Positions 1 through 10,128 of a DNA stretch of 64,000 nt are shown in pieces. The notes below the pieces were generated by a model. The model saw only the letters and a list, made by a program, of their open reading frames with translations. It was not told the origin of the DNA and did not search any database. Source of the DNA: Streptomyces sp. NBC_00525. GTDB lineage: Bacteria; Actinomycetota; Actinomycetes; Streptomycetales; Streptomycetaceae. Every line of letters begins with the position of its first letter. The stretch's first letter is position 1. The stretch lies in contig NZ_CP107834.1 of assembly GCF_036346595.1 (NCBI RefSeq), positions 3,968,001 to 4,032,000 on the forward strand, written 5' to 3'. A program made the translations under genes and the position numbers.

Positions 1-218
1 TACCAGCCGCTCCGGGTACGCCCGCGCACTCCGGGGGCCCGCGCGCACGGACGGGAACGGGCCACCGCGTCCGTACCCCGGTCCGTACATTCGGGCCGCC
101 GGACTAGGACCAGCGCCCGATGGCACACGGCCGCGTGCTCTCTAAGCTCGCTGCCGTCCACGGCCCCGGACGGGCCCGCCGGCCGTCGCCGGGCCCGTCC
201 CCGTCAGGAGGTACCCCC

Positions 219-629
219 ATGCCGGCTGATTCCGCAGCTCACATCCGCTTCGCTCGGCCCTCACGGGACCTTCGGGCGGCAGAGGACTTCTGGGTCTCGG
301 GCCTGGGGCTCGACGTCCTGTACCGGCACGCGGCGGACGGCACTCCGGGGCGGAGCTCACTTCTCATGGTCGGCTGGCCCGACGCCGGCTGGCATCTGGA
401 ACTCGTCCACGATCCCGCGGCGCCCGTGGAGCCGCGGTCGACCCCCGAAGACCTGCTGGTTGTCTACCTCGGCGAACCGGTGCCCGACTCCCTGGTGGAA
501 CGGCTTGAGCGACACGGCGGGAAGCGGGTGGCGGCTCACAACCCGTACTGGGACACCTGGGGCGTGACGATCCAGGACCCCGACGGCTATCTGCTGGTGC
601 TGTCCACCCGTACGTGGTCCAACTCGTAG
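219..629 (+). CDS. VOC (glyoxalase/bleomycin-resistance fold) family protein
   Basis: 136-residue protein of the vicinal oxygen chelate fold. The start is the ATG at 219, preceded by AGGAGG at 206-211; an upstream in-frame ATG at 120 has no ribosome site and would add low-complexity residues. The N-terminal part (IRFARPSRDLRAAEDFW) and the end (VTIQDPDGYLLVL) are the usual opening and closing strands of a VOC module, and His/Glu appear at expected metal positions (HLELVHD). Substrate cannot be read from sequence. It stands alone ahead of a P-loop gene on the same strand. The family is confident; the function is unknown. Confidence 0.85.
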   Translation: MPADSAAHIRFARPSRDLRAAEDFWVSGLGLDVLYRHAADGTPGRSSLLMVGWPDAGWHLELVHDPAAPVEPRSTPEDLLVVYLGEPVPDSLVERLERHGGKRVAAHNPYWDTWGVTIQDPDGYLLVLSTRTWSNS

Positions 630-759
630 ACGCGCGTCCCCCCTCCCTACCTACTCTCTGTCAACCGACCGGCCAACACAAGACTGCAATTTTTGCTGGC
701 AAACCAGGAAACTCTTCCCCGAGCGGACACCTGTGCCGCTCTTCAACGGGAGGATTTTC

Positions 760-1437
760 ATGTCGGACGTCTGGGACCCGCACGGCAGCCTGCGGCGTGC
801 GCTGTGGATCGGGGGCGCGCAGTGGGCCGGGAAGAGCACGGTCGCCGAACTCGTGGCCGGGCAGTACGGGTTGACCGCGTACCACTACGACTACCACGAC
901 GCCCGCGGCCACCAGGACCGCCGGATCGCGCGGCGGGTGGCTCGCGGGGAGCCCGTGGCGGACCCCGCCCCCGAGCGGGTCTGGGTGGAGCGGAGCCCGG
1001 AGGAGATGGCCGCCGAGACGCTGGCCGGCTTCCCGGTCCGGTTCGACTGGGCGCTGGACGATCTGCGCGCCCTGTTCACCGGCCGTCCGGTGATCGCCGA
1101 GGGATGGGGGCTGCGGCCGGAACTCGTCGCGCCGCTGCTCGACTCGCTCCGGCGCATGGTCGTGCTCGTCCCCACCGAGGAGTTCCGTCAGCACCAGCTC
1201 CGGACGCTTCCCCGCGCGGGGGCCCTCGGCATCCCCGTCGACGACCCGGCCCGCGCCCGGGCCAACCGGCTGGCGCGGGACCGGCTGGTGGGCGAGGACG
1301 CGGTACGGAACGCCCGCCGCCTCGGCATCCACGTCATCGAGGTGGACGGAACGCGCGACGCGGCGGCCGTGGCGTCGGAGGTCGCCGAGCGATTCGCCCC
1401 CTACCTCGACCAGAGGCCGTCGTACGCCGGGTCCTGA
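760..1437 (+). CDS. P-loop NTPase / kinase-like protein
   Basis: 225 residues from the ATG at 760, which follows GGGAGG at 748-753; an in-frame ATG at 733 lacks a site. A Walker A motif (GAQWAGKST, residues about 19-27) opens the protein, followed by HYDYHD, resembling the acidic lid/base region of small nucleotide or antibiotic kinases. The C-terminal half is rich in Arg and Ala with no other domain I recognise. It is probably a cytosolic P-loop kinase or shikimate-kinase-like protein acting on an unknown substrate. No operon partner is obvious; the next gene starts 41 bases later. Confidence 0.7.
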   Translation: MSDVWDPHGSLRRALWIGGAQWAGKSTVAELVAGQYGLTAYHYDYHDARGHQDRRIARRVARGEPVADPAPERVWVERSPEEMAAETLAGFPVRFDWALDDLRALFTGRPVIAEGWGLRPELVAPLLDSLRRMVVLVPTEEFRQHQLRTLPRAGALGIPVDDPARARANRLARDRLVGEDAVRNARRLGIHVIEVDGTRDAAAVASEVAERFAPYLDQRPSYAGS

Positions 1438-1478
1438 CCCATAGGTGTGCGAACACCCCGCTCGGGTAAGCGAGTTGG

Positions 1479-2168
1479 ATGGACTCGGCGACGGGGGCGG
1501 GGATGGCTGCGACGGTGGGCAGAGGGCGGCGGTTCTGGAGGGCGTTGACCGATACGGACGCCTGGACGCCCCGGCGGCCGCTGCTCTCCGGGGCGCTCGT
1601 TGCGCTCGGGTGCGGGCTGCTGCTGACCGGGGCCGGGGTCATGGCCGTCTTCGCCCACGGCGTGCCCGGATACGTGCAGATCCTGTACCTGGTGCCCGTG
1701 CTCGGGGGCATGTTCGGCGTGCTGCGGATCGGGATTCCGGAGGTGCGGTACGCGCTGCCGATGCTCGTACTCGCCGTACTTCTGATCGCCACGGTGCCGA
1801 CCGGCCTCCGCAGCGCGATCCTCGACCTGCGCGGCGAGCACGTGGCTGTCACGGTCACCGAGGTCGTGCACGAGGGGGGACGGTCGTACGCCTCCTCCAA
1901 CCAGTACCACCGCTGCAAGGTCGAGGCGGTGGACGGCTCGTTCTGGGTCAAGAGCGACGACGCCAAATGCGGCGCCGCCACCCGCCCCGGCGACCGCTTC
2001 CAGGTCCTGCGCGACCCCGGCGACCTGGTCAGCGCCTCCACGGACGACAGCACACCGGTCGGCTTCACGCTCCTGGTGCCGGCGCTGGGCGGCGCACTGC
2101 TCCTACTGACGGTCCTGGGCGCCCGCAGCCTGAACCACACCATCACCAACCAACAACAAAACACCTGA
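1479..2168 (+). CDS. Hypothetical membrane protein with a C-terminal extracytoplasmic segment
   Basis: 229 residues from ATG 1479; an alternative ATG at 1503 is preceded by a purine-rich GGGGGCGGGG stretch and may be the real start. There are three hydrophobic segments in the first about 110 residues, a soluble region about 110-185 with two Cys (YHRCKVE and AKCGAA) that could form a disulfide, and a final hydrophobic segment before a short basic tail. I do not recognise the family. The topology suggests a small membrane protein exposing the Cys-containing loop outside the cell. Confidence 0.65.
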   Translation: MDSATGAGMAATVGRGRRFWRALTDTDAWTPRRPLLSGALVALGCGLLLTGAGVMAVFAHGVPGYVQILYLVPVLGGMFGVLRIGIPEVRYALPMLVLAVLLIATVPTGLRSAILDLRGEHVAVTVTEVVHEGGRSYASSNQYHRCKVEAVDGSFWVKSDDAKCGAATRPGDRFQVLRDPGDLVSASTDDSTPVGFTLLVPALGGALLLLTVLGARSLNHTITNQQQNT

Positions 2169-2381
2169 CCCCTGCGGGACGCAGAACTCTCCCTGCGGTC
2201 GTGACGAAGACCTCCCACCGTTGCTTGAACGGGTCGGCGATCCCGCCGCCGAGCCCCGCCGCCCTGACCATGAACGGGTGGGCAGGGGCACCGACGTGCC
2301 AGTCTCGGGGCCCCGCGGATTTCGTCACGATCACCCCGCCCGACAGGGCGCCGATCTCGGTGGCGTTCGGGTTCACGGCCT
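2169..2381 (-). other. Possible coding remnant downstream of the DUF6879 gene
   Basis: On the minus strand, in a different frame from the upstream gene, about 2200-2430 reads as plausible protein (containing KAVNPNATEIGALSGG and ADPFKQRWEV) with high third-position GC, but it has no start with a ribosome site of its own. It may be the displaced tail of a frameshifted or fused gene. I recognise no family. Confidence 0.35.
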
Positions 2382-2846
2382 TCAGGGACTCGGTGCCGTG
2401 GGACTCGTCGTGACCTCGTCGCCCAGGTAGGTGCCTTCGCCGGAGAAGTGACCGAACCGCATCACCGTCCCGTCGAATACCCAGAAGTCGTTTCCCGGCA
2501 AGGCCAGATCGGATGCCTGCCGCCGAGGAAGCCACCGAATCTGTTCGCCCGCGGCCATGTTGGTGCACGTGCCCTCATGGAGGTACCTGGTGTACTCGCT
2601 CACCGGCTCCGAGACGATCCGGGCCCGTCGGATGACCACACCTCGCTCAACTGCTTCCGAGACCAGATCCAGCCAGGGGCGCCACCATGACGCACGGTCC
2701 GCCGGATCGTGCCGGTGCCCCGCCCGCCATGCCGCAACTCGCGGGGCCTCGTCGGGGTCGTCGTAGGAGTCCCGCATCTCAAGGTGAACTGCCGAATGCC
2801 GAGCAGCGTTCAGCAGCTCAACGAACGTCGGTGGCTTCGGCGACAT
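2382..2846 (-). CDS. DUF6879 family protein, C-terminus probably truncated
   Basis: 154 residues from ATG 2846, preceded on the minus strand by GGGAGG. The body matches the DUF6879 pattern I know from actinomycetes: HSAVHLEMRDSY near the start, GVVIRRARIVSEPVSEY in the middle, then RWLPRRQASDLALPGNDFWVFDG. Family members usually continue with a helix containing FEAVWER; here the reading frame ends with TTSPTAPSP instead. In Streptomyces these genes often accompany an XRE-type regulator, which is absent here. The gene lies 27 bases downstream of a VOC gene on the same strand. Function is unknown; it may be a decayed copy. Confidence 0.7.
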   Translation of the reverse strand: MSPKPPTFVELLNAARHSAVHLEMRDSYDDPDEAPRVAAWRAGHRHDPADRASWWRPWLDLVSEAVERGVVIRRARIVSEPVSEYTRYLHEGTCTNMAAGEQIRWLPRRQASDLALPGNDFWVFDGTVMRFGHFSGEGTYLGDEVTTSPTAPSP

Positions 2847-2873
2847 CGATAGCCTCCCTGAGAGCGGCAGCCG

Positions 2874-3332
2874 TCACTCGACGCAGAACTCGTTGCCCTC
2901 CGGGTCCGTGAGGATCGTCCACGTGCCGCCCGGTTCGTTCACCTCGCGCTGGACCTTCGCGCCCAGGGCCTCCAGGCGGGCCACCTCGGCGGCGCGGCCG
3001 TCCGGGCCCGAGCGGAGGTCGAGGTGGAGGCGGTTCTTCACCGTCTTCGGCTCCGGGACGCGCTGGAAGAGCAGGCGGCGGCCCCGGCCGGCCCCGCTGT
3101 CCTCGTCGTAGGGGTCGTCCGGGTGCCGGGCGGCCGCCAGGTCGAGCCAGGCGCGGCGGCCGTGGGCCATGGTCGTCACGGCCTCCGGTACGGCCCCGAG
3201 GCCCAGGAGGCGTTCGATCTGGGGGCTGTTGTCCTCGACCTCGTACCCCAGGGCCCCGGCCCAGAAGCCGGCCTGGGCGTGCGGGTCGGCGGCGTCGATG
3301 ACGACCTTCCATTCAAGAGTCATGAGCCGCAT
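2874..3332 (-). CDS. VOC family protein (glyoxalase-like domain)
   Basis: 152 residues from ATG 3332 (GGGAC just upstream); ATG 3323 (MTLEWKV) is equally possible. It reads as a typical actinobacterial VOC module: WKVVIDAADPHAQAGFWAGALGYEVE at the N-terminus, HLDLRS in the middle and ILTDPEGNEFCVE at the end. The start overlaps the stop of the upstream transporter gene (3313), so the two are probably co-transcribed. Substrate unknown; the enzyme or binding activity is not predictable from these residues. Confidence 0.85.
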   Translation of the reverse strand: MRLMTLEWKVVIDAADPHAQAGFWAGALGYEVEDNSPQIERLLGLGAVPEAVTTMAHGRRAWLDLAAARHPDDPYDEDSGAGRGRRLLFQRVPEPKTVKNRLHLDLRSGPDGRAAEVARLEALGAKVQREVNEPGGTWTILTDPEGNEFCVE

Positions 3333-4329
3333 TCTGTCCCGGAGCGACAGCCGCCGCTCGGATATTTCGGTGACCGTCTCCGCCTCGCCGGTCAGGGCAC
3401 CCGTGCCGCCCGCCGCCCGTCCGGGCGGCCAGCACCCTGGCCCGCGTACGCCGGGCGGTCCGCAGCGCGTCCCACGTCAGCACCGCCAGGGCCAGCCACA
3501 CCAGGCCGAAGCCGGCCCACCGCTCCGCCGGCATCTCCTCGTGGAACCAGGCCACCCCGAGGATGAACTGGGCGACCGGCGTCATGTACTGGAGGAGCCC
3601 GATCGTGGACAGCGGGATGCGGATCGCGGCGGCCCCGAACAGGATCAGCGGCACCGCCGTGACGACACCGGCCGAGGCGAGGAGCGCCAGGTGTCCGGGG
3701 CCCTCCGACGTCAGCGTGGCGGCTCCGCGGGCGCTCAGCCACACCAGATAGCCGAGCGCGGGCAGGAAGAGCAGCGCGGTCTCCACGGTCAGCGACTCCA
3801 GGCCGCCCATGTCGACCTTCTTCTTGACCAGGCCGTATGTGGCGAAGGAGAACGCCAGGATCAGCGAGATCCAGGGCGGCTTCCCGTAACCGATCGCCAG
3901 CACGAGCACCGACGCGGCGCCGGTCGCGACCGCCGCCCACTGCGCGGGGCGCAGCCGCTCGCCCAGGAGCAACACGCCCATGCCGATGGTGACCAGCGGA
4001 TTGATGAAGTAGCCGAGGGACGCCTCGACCACATGGCCGCTGTTCACGGCCCAGATGTACAGGCCCCAGTTGACGGTGATCGTCGCCGCCGCGACGCCCA
4101 GCATCCCCAGCTTGCGCGGCTGCCGCAGCAGCGGGCCGATCCATGACCAGCGGCGCAGCACGAGCAGCAGGATCGCCACCACGCCGAGCGACCACACCAT
4201 GCGGTGGGCCAGGATCTCCACCGCCCCGGCCGGTTTCAGCAGCGGCCAGAACAGGGGCACCAGGCCCCATATGCCGTAGGCGCCGAACCCGGAGAGGAGC
4301 CCGGCCCGCTGGTCATTCGTTCCCTGCAC
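3313..4329 (-). CDS. rarD: EamA-family transporter, RarD type
   Basis: 338-residue integral membrane protein with about ten transmembrane helices. GTG 4329 is chosen because GGGAGGG lies just upstream on the minus strand; longer in-frame starts (to 4401) add non-conserved residues. The N-terminal signature GFGAYGIWGLVPLFWPLL, the central RLRPAQWAAVATG and the C-terminal MTPVAQFILGVAWFHEEM are characteristic of RarD. Family members are drug/metabolite-superfamily exporters; the transported compound is unknown. The C-terminal 30 residues are basic and poorly conserved and overlap the next gene. Confidence 0.9.
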   Translation of the reverse strand: MQGTNDQRAGLLSGFGAYGIWGLVPLFWPLLKPAGAVEILAHRMVWSLGVVAILLLVLRRWSWIGPLLRQPRKLGMLGVAAATITVNWGLYIWAVNSGHVVEASLGYFINPLVTIGMGVLLLGERLRPAQWAAVATGAASVLVLAIGYGKPPWISLILAFSFATYGLVKKKVDMGGLESLTVETALLFLPALGYLVWLSARGAATLTSEGPGHLALLASAGVVTAVPLILFGAAAIRIPLSTIGLLQYMTPVAQFILGVAWFHEEMPAERWAGFGLVWLALAVLTWDALRTARRTRARVLAARTGGGRHGCPDRRGGDGHRNIRAAAVAPGQNAAHDS

Positions 4330-4448
4330 GGGCCCTCCCGGCGCTGTCTGTCGTACAACCCTCAACCAGAGGACGGTAACGCCGACCGGGGCCCGTGTCA
4401 TAGCCGTATCGCCAGACGGTCATGACAGCGGGCAAGGGGGCGCGAATG

Positions 4449-4495
4449 CGCGAGCGCGCCGGGCCCGCCCCGTGGGCAGGTCCGGCGCGCTCGCG
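4449..4495 (-). terminator. Strong hairpin downstream of korB
   Basis: A perfect 14-bp inverted repeat (4449-4462 with 4482-4495) with a smaller nested stem lies 18 bases beyond the korB stop. It is not followed by a long T run, as is common in high-GC actinomycetes. It probably ends the korAB transcript. Confidence 0.7.
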
Positions 4496-4512
4496 CGGAT
4501 CGGGGGCCGGCG

Positions 4513-5560
<1,048 letters not shown>

Positions 5561-5568
<8 letters not shown>

Positions 5569-7510
5569 CGATGGCCTCCTCAAGAGCTGCCGCGAGCTGC
5601 TCGGCCTTGAACGGCATTCCATTGACCTGGTTGTAACTGTGCGCGTCCACGAGGTACTTGGCGCGGATCAGGGTGGCCAGCTGCCCGAGGTTCATCTCGG
5701 GCACGACCACCTTGTCGTAACGCTTGAGGACCTCGCCGAGGTTCTTCGGGAAGGGGTTGATGTGGCGCAGATGGGCCTGCGCGACGGAACGCCCGGAGGC
5801 GCGCAGCCGGCGCACGGCGGCCGTGATCGGCCCGTACGTCGAACCCCAGCCCAGCACCAGCGTGTTCGCGCCGGCGGGGTCGTCCACCTCGACGTCCGGG
5901 ACGTCGATGCCGTCCACCTTGGCCTGGCGGGTGCGAACCATGAAGTCGTGGTTGGCCGGGTCGTACGAGATGTTGCCCGTGCCGTCCTGCTTCTCGATGC
6001 CGCCGATGCGGTGTTCGAGGCCGGGCGTGCCGGGAACGGCCCACGGACGGGCCAGCGTCTGCGGGTCGCGCTTGTAGGGCCAGAACACCTCGGTGCCGTC
6101 GGCCAGTTCGTGGTTCGGGCCGCTGGCGAACTGGACGCGCAGGTCCGGCAGCTGGTCCGGCTCCGGGATGCGCCAGGGCTCGGAGCCGTTGGCCAGGTAG
6201 CCGTCGGAGAGCAGGAAGACCGGGGTGCGGTACGTCAGCGCGATCCGGGCCGCCTCCAGCGCCGCGTCGAAGCAGTCGGCCGCGGTGCGCGGGGCCACGA
6301 TCGGCACCGGGGCCTCGCCGTTGCGCCCGTACATCGCCTGGAGCAGGTCGGCCTGCTCGGTCTTGGTGGGCAGCCCGGTGGACGGGCCGCCGCGCTGGAT
6401 GTCGATGATGAGCAGCGGCAGCTCCAGCGAGACCGCGAGGCCGATCGTCTCCGACTTGAGGGCCACACCGGGCCCGGACGTCGTCGTCACGGCGAGCGCC
6501 CCGCCGAACGCGGCACCCAGCGCCGCGCCGATGCCCGCGATCTCGTCCTCGGCCTGGAACGTGCGCACGCCGAAGTTCTTGTGCTTGCTCAGCTCGTGCA
6601 GGATGTCCGAGGCCGGGGTGATCGGGTACGAGCCGAGGTAGACCGGCAGGTCCGCCTGGCGGCCGGCGGCGATCAGACCGTAGGACAGGGCCAGGTTGCC
6701 GGAGATGTTCCGGTACGTACCGGCGGGGAACGCCTGCGAGGCCGGCGCGACCTCGTAGCTGACGGCGAAGTCCTCCGTGGTCTCGCCGAAGTTCCACCCG
6801 GCCCGGTACGCGGCCACGTTCGCCTCGGCGATCTGCGGCTTCTTGGCGAACTTGGCCCGCAGGAACGCCTCGGTGTTCTCGGTCGGCCGGTGGTACATCC
6901 AGGACAGCAGCCCCAGCGCGAACATGTTCTTGGAGCGCTCGGCCTCCTTGCGGGAGAGCCCGAACTCCTTCAGCGCCTCGATCGTCAGCGTGGTCAGCGG
7001 CACCGGATGGACGTTGTACGCCTCCAGCGAGCCGTCCTCCAGCGGGTTGGTCTCGTAGCCCACCTTCGCCATCGGCCGCTTGGTGAACTCATCGGTGTTC
7101 ACGATGATTTCGGCACCGCGCGGCACATCGGCGATGTTCGCCTTCAGCGCCGCCGGGTTCATCGCCACCAGGACGTTCGGCGCGTCGCCGGGCGTCAGGA
7201 TGTCGTGGTCGGCGAAGTGCAGCTGGAACGAGGAGACGCCCGGCAGGGTGCCTGCGGGGGCGCGGATCTCGGCCGGGAAGTTCGGCAGCGTGGAGAGGTC
7301 GTTCCCGAAGGACGCCGTCTCCGAGGTGAACCGGTCACCGGTGAGCTGCATGCCGTCGCCCGAGTCACCCGCGAAGCGGATGATCACCCGGTCCAGGCGG
7401 CGGACCTCTTTCCCGTCTGCGGCTGCGGACTGGGGGGCACGCTGTCCCCCTACGAGTGCCTCACTGGCCTCGTCGGCCTGCTCGGCTGGGCTACTGACCT
7501 GGCTGGTCAC
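5561..7510 (-). CDS. korA: 2-oxoacid:ferredoxin oxidoreductase, alpha subunit (gamma-alpha fusion)
   Basis: 649 residues. The N-terminal about 200 residues are the gamma domain (FAGDSGDGMQLTGDRF), fused to the alpha pyrimidine-binding domain (LGSYPITPASDILHEL, FQAEDEIAGIGAALGAAFGG, TTTSGPGVALKSE). This two-gene architecture is the aerobic actinobacterial KOR that can replace or supplement 2-oxoglutarate dehydrogenase in the TCA cycle and makes reduced ferredoxin. It is first in the operon, followed by the overlapping korB. The first about 40 residues are a variable hydrophilic extension, so the exact start is slightly uncertain. Confidence 0.95.
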
Positions 7511-7758
7511 TTACTGGACCTCCCTCGGCACGGCGGCTCGGAACCGTCCGGCCCGCCGGAGGTCCCTCGCCCACCCTACGTCCGTAAGGGTCGCCTTCCT
7601 CCGGCCGATCACATGGTGGACGGCATTTTGAGACGCGTCGTATCTGGATGCTGAGACGTTCCCGGCGCTGTGCCGCCATGATTCATCAGCCGCCTGGTTC
7701 CGCGTCGGACCCTCGCTGGAGACATACCCGGCCGCACCCCGCCCGGCAGCCGGGCAGG

Positions 7759-8433
7759 TCAGGAGTTCAGATACGTCAGCACCGCGAGCACCCGGCGGTG
7801 GTCGCCCTCGCTCGGCGCGAGGCCCAGCTTCTGGAAGATGTTGCTCACGTGCTTCTCCACCGCCCCGTCGCTCACCACCAGCTGCTTGGCCACCGCGGAG
7901 TTCGTCCGCCCCTCCGCCATCAGGCCCAGCACCTCGCGCTCACGCGGCGTCAGCCCGGCGAGCACGTCCTGCTTGCGGCTGCGCCCCAGCAGCTGCGCCA
8001 CCACCTCGGGGTCCAGCGCCGTACCGCCCTGCGCCACCCGGACCACCGCGTCCACGAACTCCCGCACCTCGGCGACCCGGTCCTTGAGCAGATACCCGAC
8101 GCCCCGGCTGGACCCGGCCAGCAGCTCGGTGGCGTACTGCTCCTCCACGTACTGCGAGAGCACCAGCACCCCGATCCCCGGGTGCTCCCGGCGCAGCCGC
8201 ACCGCCGCGCGCACCCCCTCGTCGGTGTGGGTCGGCGGCATCCGCACGTCCGCGACCACCACGTCCGGGAGCGCGTCCTGCCCGGCGAGGTCGCCGATCG
8301 TCTTGATCAGCGCCTCCGCGTCCCCGACGCCGGCCACGACGTCGTGCCCCAGATCCGTCAGCAGCCGGGTCAGTCCCTCCCGGAGCAGCACCGAATCCTC
8401 GGCGATGACCACGCGCACCCTGTCCTCCGTCAC
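7759..8433 (-). CDS. NarL/LuxR-type response regulator
   Basis: 224 residues from GTG 8433 with GGGGGAA upstream; in-frame sequence beyond 8433 is not conserved. Receiver domain residues 1-125 have the acidic pair ED at 12-13, the phospho-acceptor Asp62 (VVVADVRMPP) and a switch-region Ser/Lys (VLSQYV, LLKDRV). A LuxR helix-turn-helix occupies about 155-215 (LTPREREVLGLMAEGRTNSAVAKQL, VEKHVSNIFQKLGL). The two histidine kinase genes immediately upstream on the same strand are the likely partners, although a hairpin separates them. Targets are unknown. Confidence 0.95.
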   Translation of the reverse strand: MTEDRVRVVIAEDSVLLREGLTRLLTDLGHDVVAGVGDAEALIKTIGDLAGQDALPDVVVADVRMPPTHTDEGVRAAVRLRREHPGIGVLVLSQYVEEQYATELLAGSSRGVGYLLKDRVAEVREFVDAVVRVAQGGTALDPEVVAQLLGRSRKQDVLAGLTPREREVLGLMAEGRTNSAVAKQLVVSDGAVEKHVSNIFQKLGLAPSEGDHRRVLAVLTYLNS

Positions 8434-8536
8434 GACGCAATTCCCCCGCTGTCCGCTCGCTGATCTCATCTGTGTGCCGTCCAGCATCCCAGCATCGGCA
8501 GTGACGTCGCGAGCGTGCGCGGGGTTGAGCGCGGGC

Positions 8537-8566
8537 CCGCCCCGGAGGGCGGTCCCTCCGGGGCGG
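8537..8566 (-). terminator. Hairpin between the first histidine kinase gene and the response regulator gene
   Basis: A perfect 13-bp stem (8537-8549 with 8554-8566) with a 4-base loop lies 26 bases beyond the kinase stop on the minus strand. It should terminate or attenuate kinase transcripts before the response regulator, implying a separate promoter for the latter. Confidence 0.6.
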
Positions 8567-8591
8567 TACGTCTGCCGGTTCGTCCTGCGGG

Positions 8592-9947
8592 TCAGCCGCG
8601 CCAGGGCAGCTCCGCGGTGATCCGCGTCGGACCGCCCGCCGGCGAGTCGACGACCAGCACCCCGTCCACGGCGTCCAGCCGCTCGGTCAGCCCGGCGAGC
8701 CCGCTGCCCGCCGCCGTGTCGGCGCCGCCGCGCCCGTCGTCGGTGACCTGGAGCATCAGCCGGTCGTCCGAGCGCCACACGTCCACCGAGGCGCGGGTGG
8801 CGCGGGCGTGCTTGCTGACGTTCTGGAGGAGTTCGGAGACCGTGAAGTACGCGATGCCCTCGATGGCCTGCGCCGGCCGGTACGGCAGGTCCACCTCGAC
8901 GGTGACCGGCACGGTGCACCGGGAGGCGACGGCGGACAGCGCCGCGTCCAGGCCACGGTCGGTGAGGACGGCCGGGTGGATGCCGCGGGCCAGGTCGCGC
9001 AGCTCCTGGAGGGCGACCTTTACCTCACCGTGCGCCTCGTCCACCATGCGGGCAGCCGCGTCCGGATCGTGGGCAAGCTTCTCCTTCGCGAGACCCAGGT
9101 CCATGGCGAGGGCGACGAGCCGGGCCTGCGCCCCGTCGTGCAGATCCCGCTCGATGCGGCGCAGGTCGGCGGCGGCCGTGTCCACGACGACACCCCGGTC
9201 GGACTCCAGCTCCGTCACGCGCTCCGCCAGCCGGGACGGGCCGAGCAGCCCGGCGACCAGCAGCCGGTCCACGGTCGCCATGCCCCGGATCACCCACGGC
9301 GTGGCGAGGACGACGCCCAGCCCCATCACGGCGGTCAGCGCCAGGTCGGAGAACGAGTCCAGGTAGACCTCGTGTTGCGCGTCGCCGTACAGCTGGATGC
9401 CCGAGACGCCCGAGTGCGACGGAACGGTCCAGTGCCACAGCGGGTACGTCAGCGCCGCCCAGCCCCACACCTGGAGCGTCAGCGAGACGCAGAACGCGAA
9501 CACCGCCCACGGGAAGTGCAGCAGCGAGTAGAGCAGGTGGCGCCAGGAGACCCCGCTCTTGAGCACCGCCCCGATCCACGACATCAGCCCGCCGGTCCGC
9601 CCGCGCGCCGGCGCCGGATCGGCCACGTCCACCCCCAGCAGCACCCGCGCCCGCGTCCGCTCCAGCATCCCGAAGCCCCGGCACATGACCAGCCCGGCGG
9701 CCAGCACCGGAATGCCGACGAAGGTCACCAGCAGCCCGGCGCCCAGCGACACCATCGTGATCGCGAAGGTGAACATCACGATGCTGATCGGCAGGCTCAG
9801 CTGGAGGTAGAGGAACTCGCGCCAGGTCCTGCCCTCCACCGGCGCCCGCAGCGCGGCCGGCACGCGGTGCCGCCTCGTGGGACGGGGCCCGAGGCTGCTG
9901 CCCGACCGCTGGTGGTCCCGTGTGTCCGGTCCGTATGCCGTGGCCAT
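8592..9947 (-). CDS. Membrane sensor histidine kinase (HisKA_3 type), copy 1
   Basis: 451 residues. The N-terminal half carries hydrophobic segments with SLPISIVMFTFAITMVSLGAG and an intramembrane sensor arrangement; the C-terminal half has the HisKA_3 dimerisation box (RRIERDLHDGAQARLVALAM, phospho-His in DLHDG) and an HATPase domain (ELLQNVSKHA, DDGRGG). It likely phosphorylates the downstream NarL-type regulator. From about residue 235 on, the protein is nearly identical to the neighbouring kinase at 10129-11328, whereas the sensory halves differ. Ligand unknown. Confidence 0.93.
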   Translation of the reverse strand: MATAYGPDTRDHQRSGSSLGPRPTRRHRVPAALRAPVEGRTWREFLYLQLSLPISIVMFTFAITMVSLGAGLLVTFVGIPVLAAGLVMCRGFGMLERTRARVLLGVDVADPAPARGRTGGLMSWIGAVLKSGVSWRHLLYSLLHFPWAVFAFCVSLTLQVWGWAALTYPLWHWTVPSHSGVSGIQLYGDAQHEVYLDSFSDLALTAVMGLGVVLATPWVIRGMATVDRLLVAGLLGPSRLAERVTELESDRGVVVDTAAADLRRIERDLHDGAQARLVALAMDLGLAKEKLAHDPDAAARMVDEAHGEVKVALQELRDLARGIHPAVLTDRGLDAALSAVASRCTVPVTVEVDLPYRPAQAIEGIAYFTVSELLQNVSKHARATRASVDVWRSDDRLMLQVTDDGRGGADTAAGSGLAGLTERLDAVDGVLVVDSPAGGPTRITAELPWRG

Positions 9948-10128
9948 GGGGTTCCGTCCGTTTCTTCTCTGCGGCGTCCGCGCCGACTGTCTGCTTCAAG
10001 AGTGCGGGGTGGTGCGCCGGCGCACCATGAGGGCGGTATCCGTTCCGGGCGGGGGGTTTTCCCTACCTCGGGGCGGGGGAGCGGCGCCCGGAGGTGCCCC
10101 CGGCGGGGGAGCGGGTGCCCGGCGGGTC

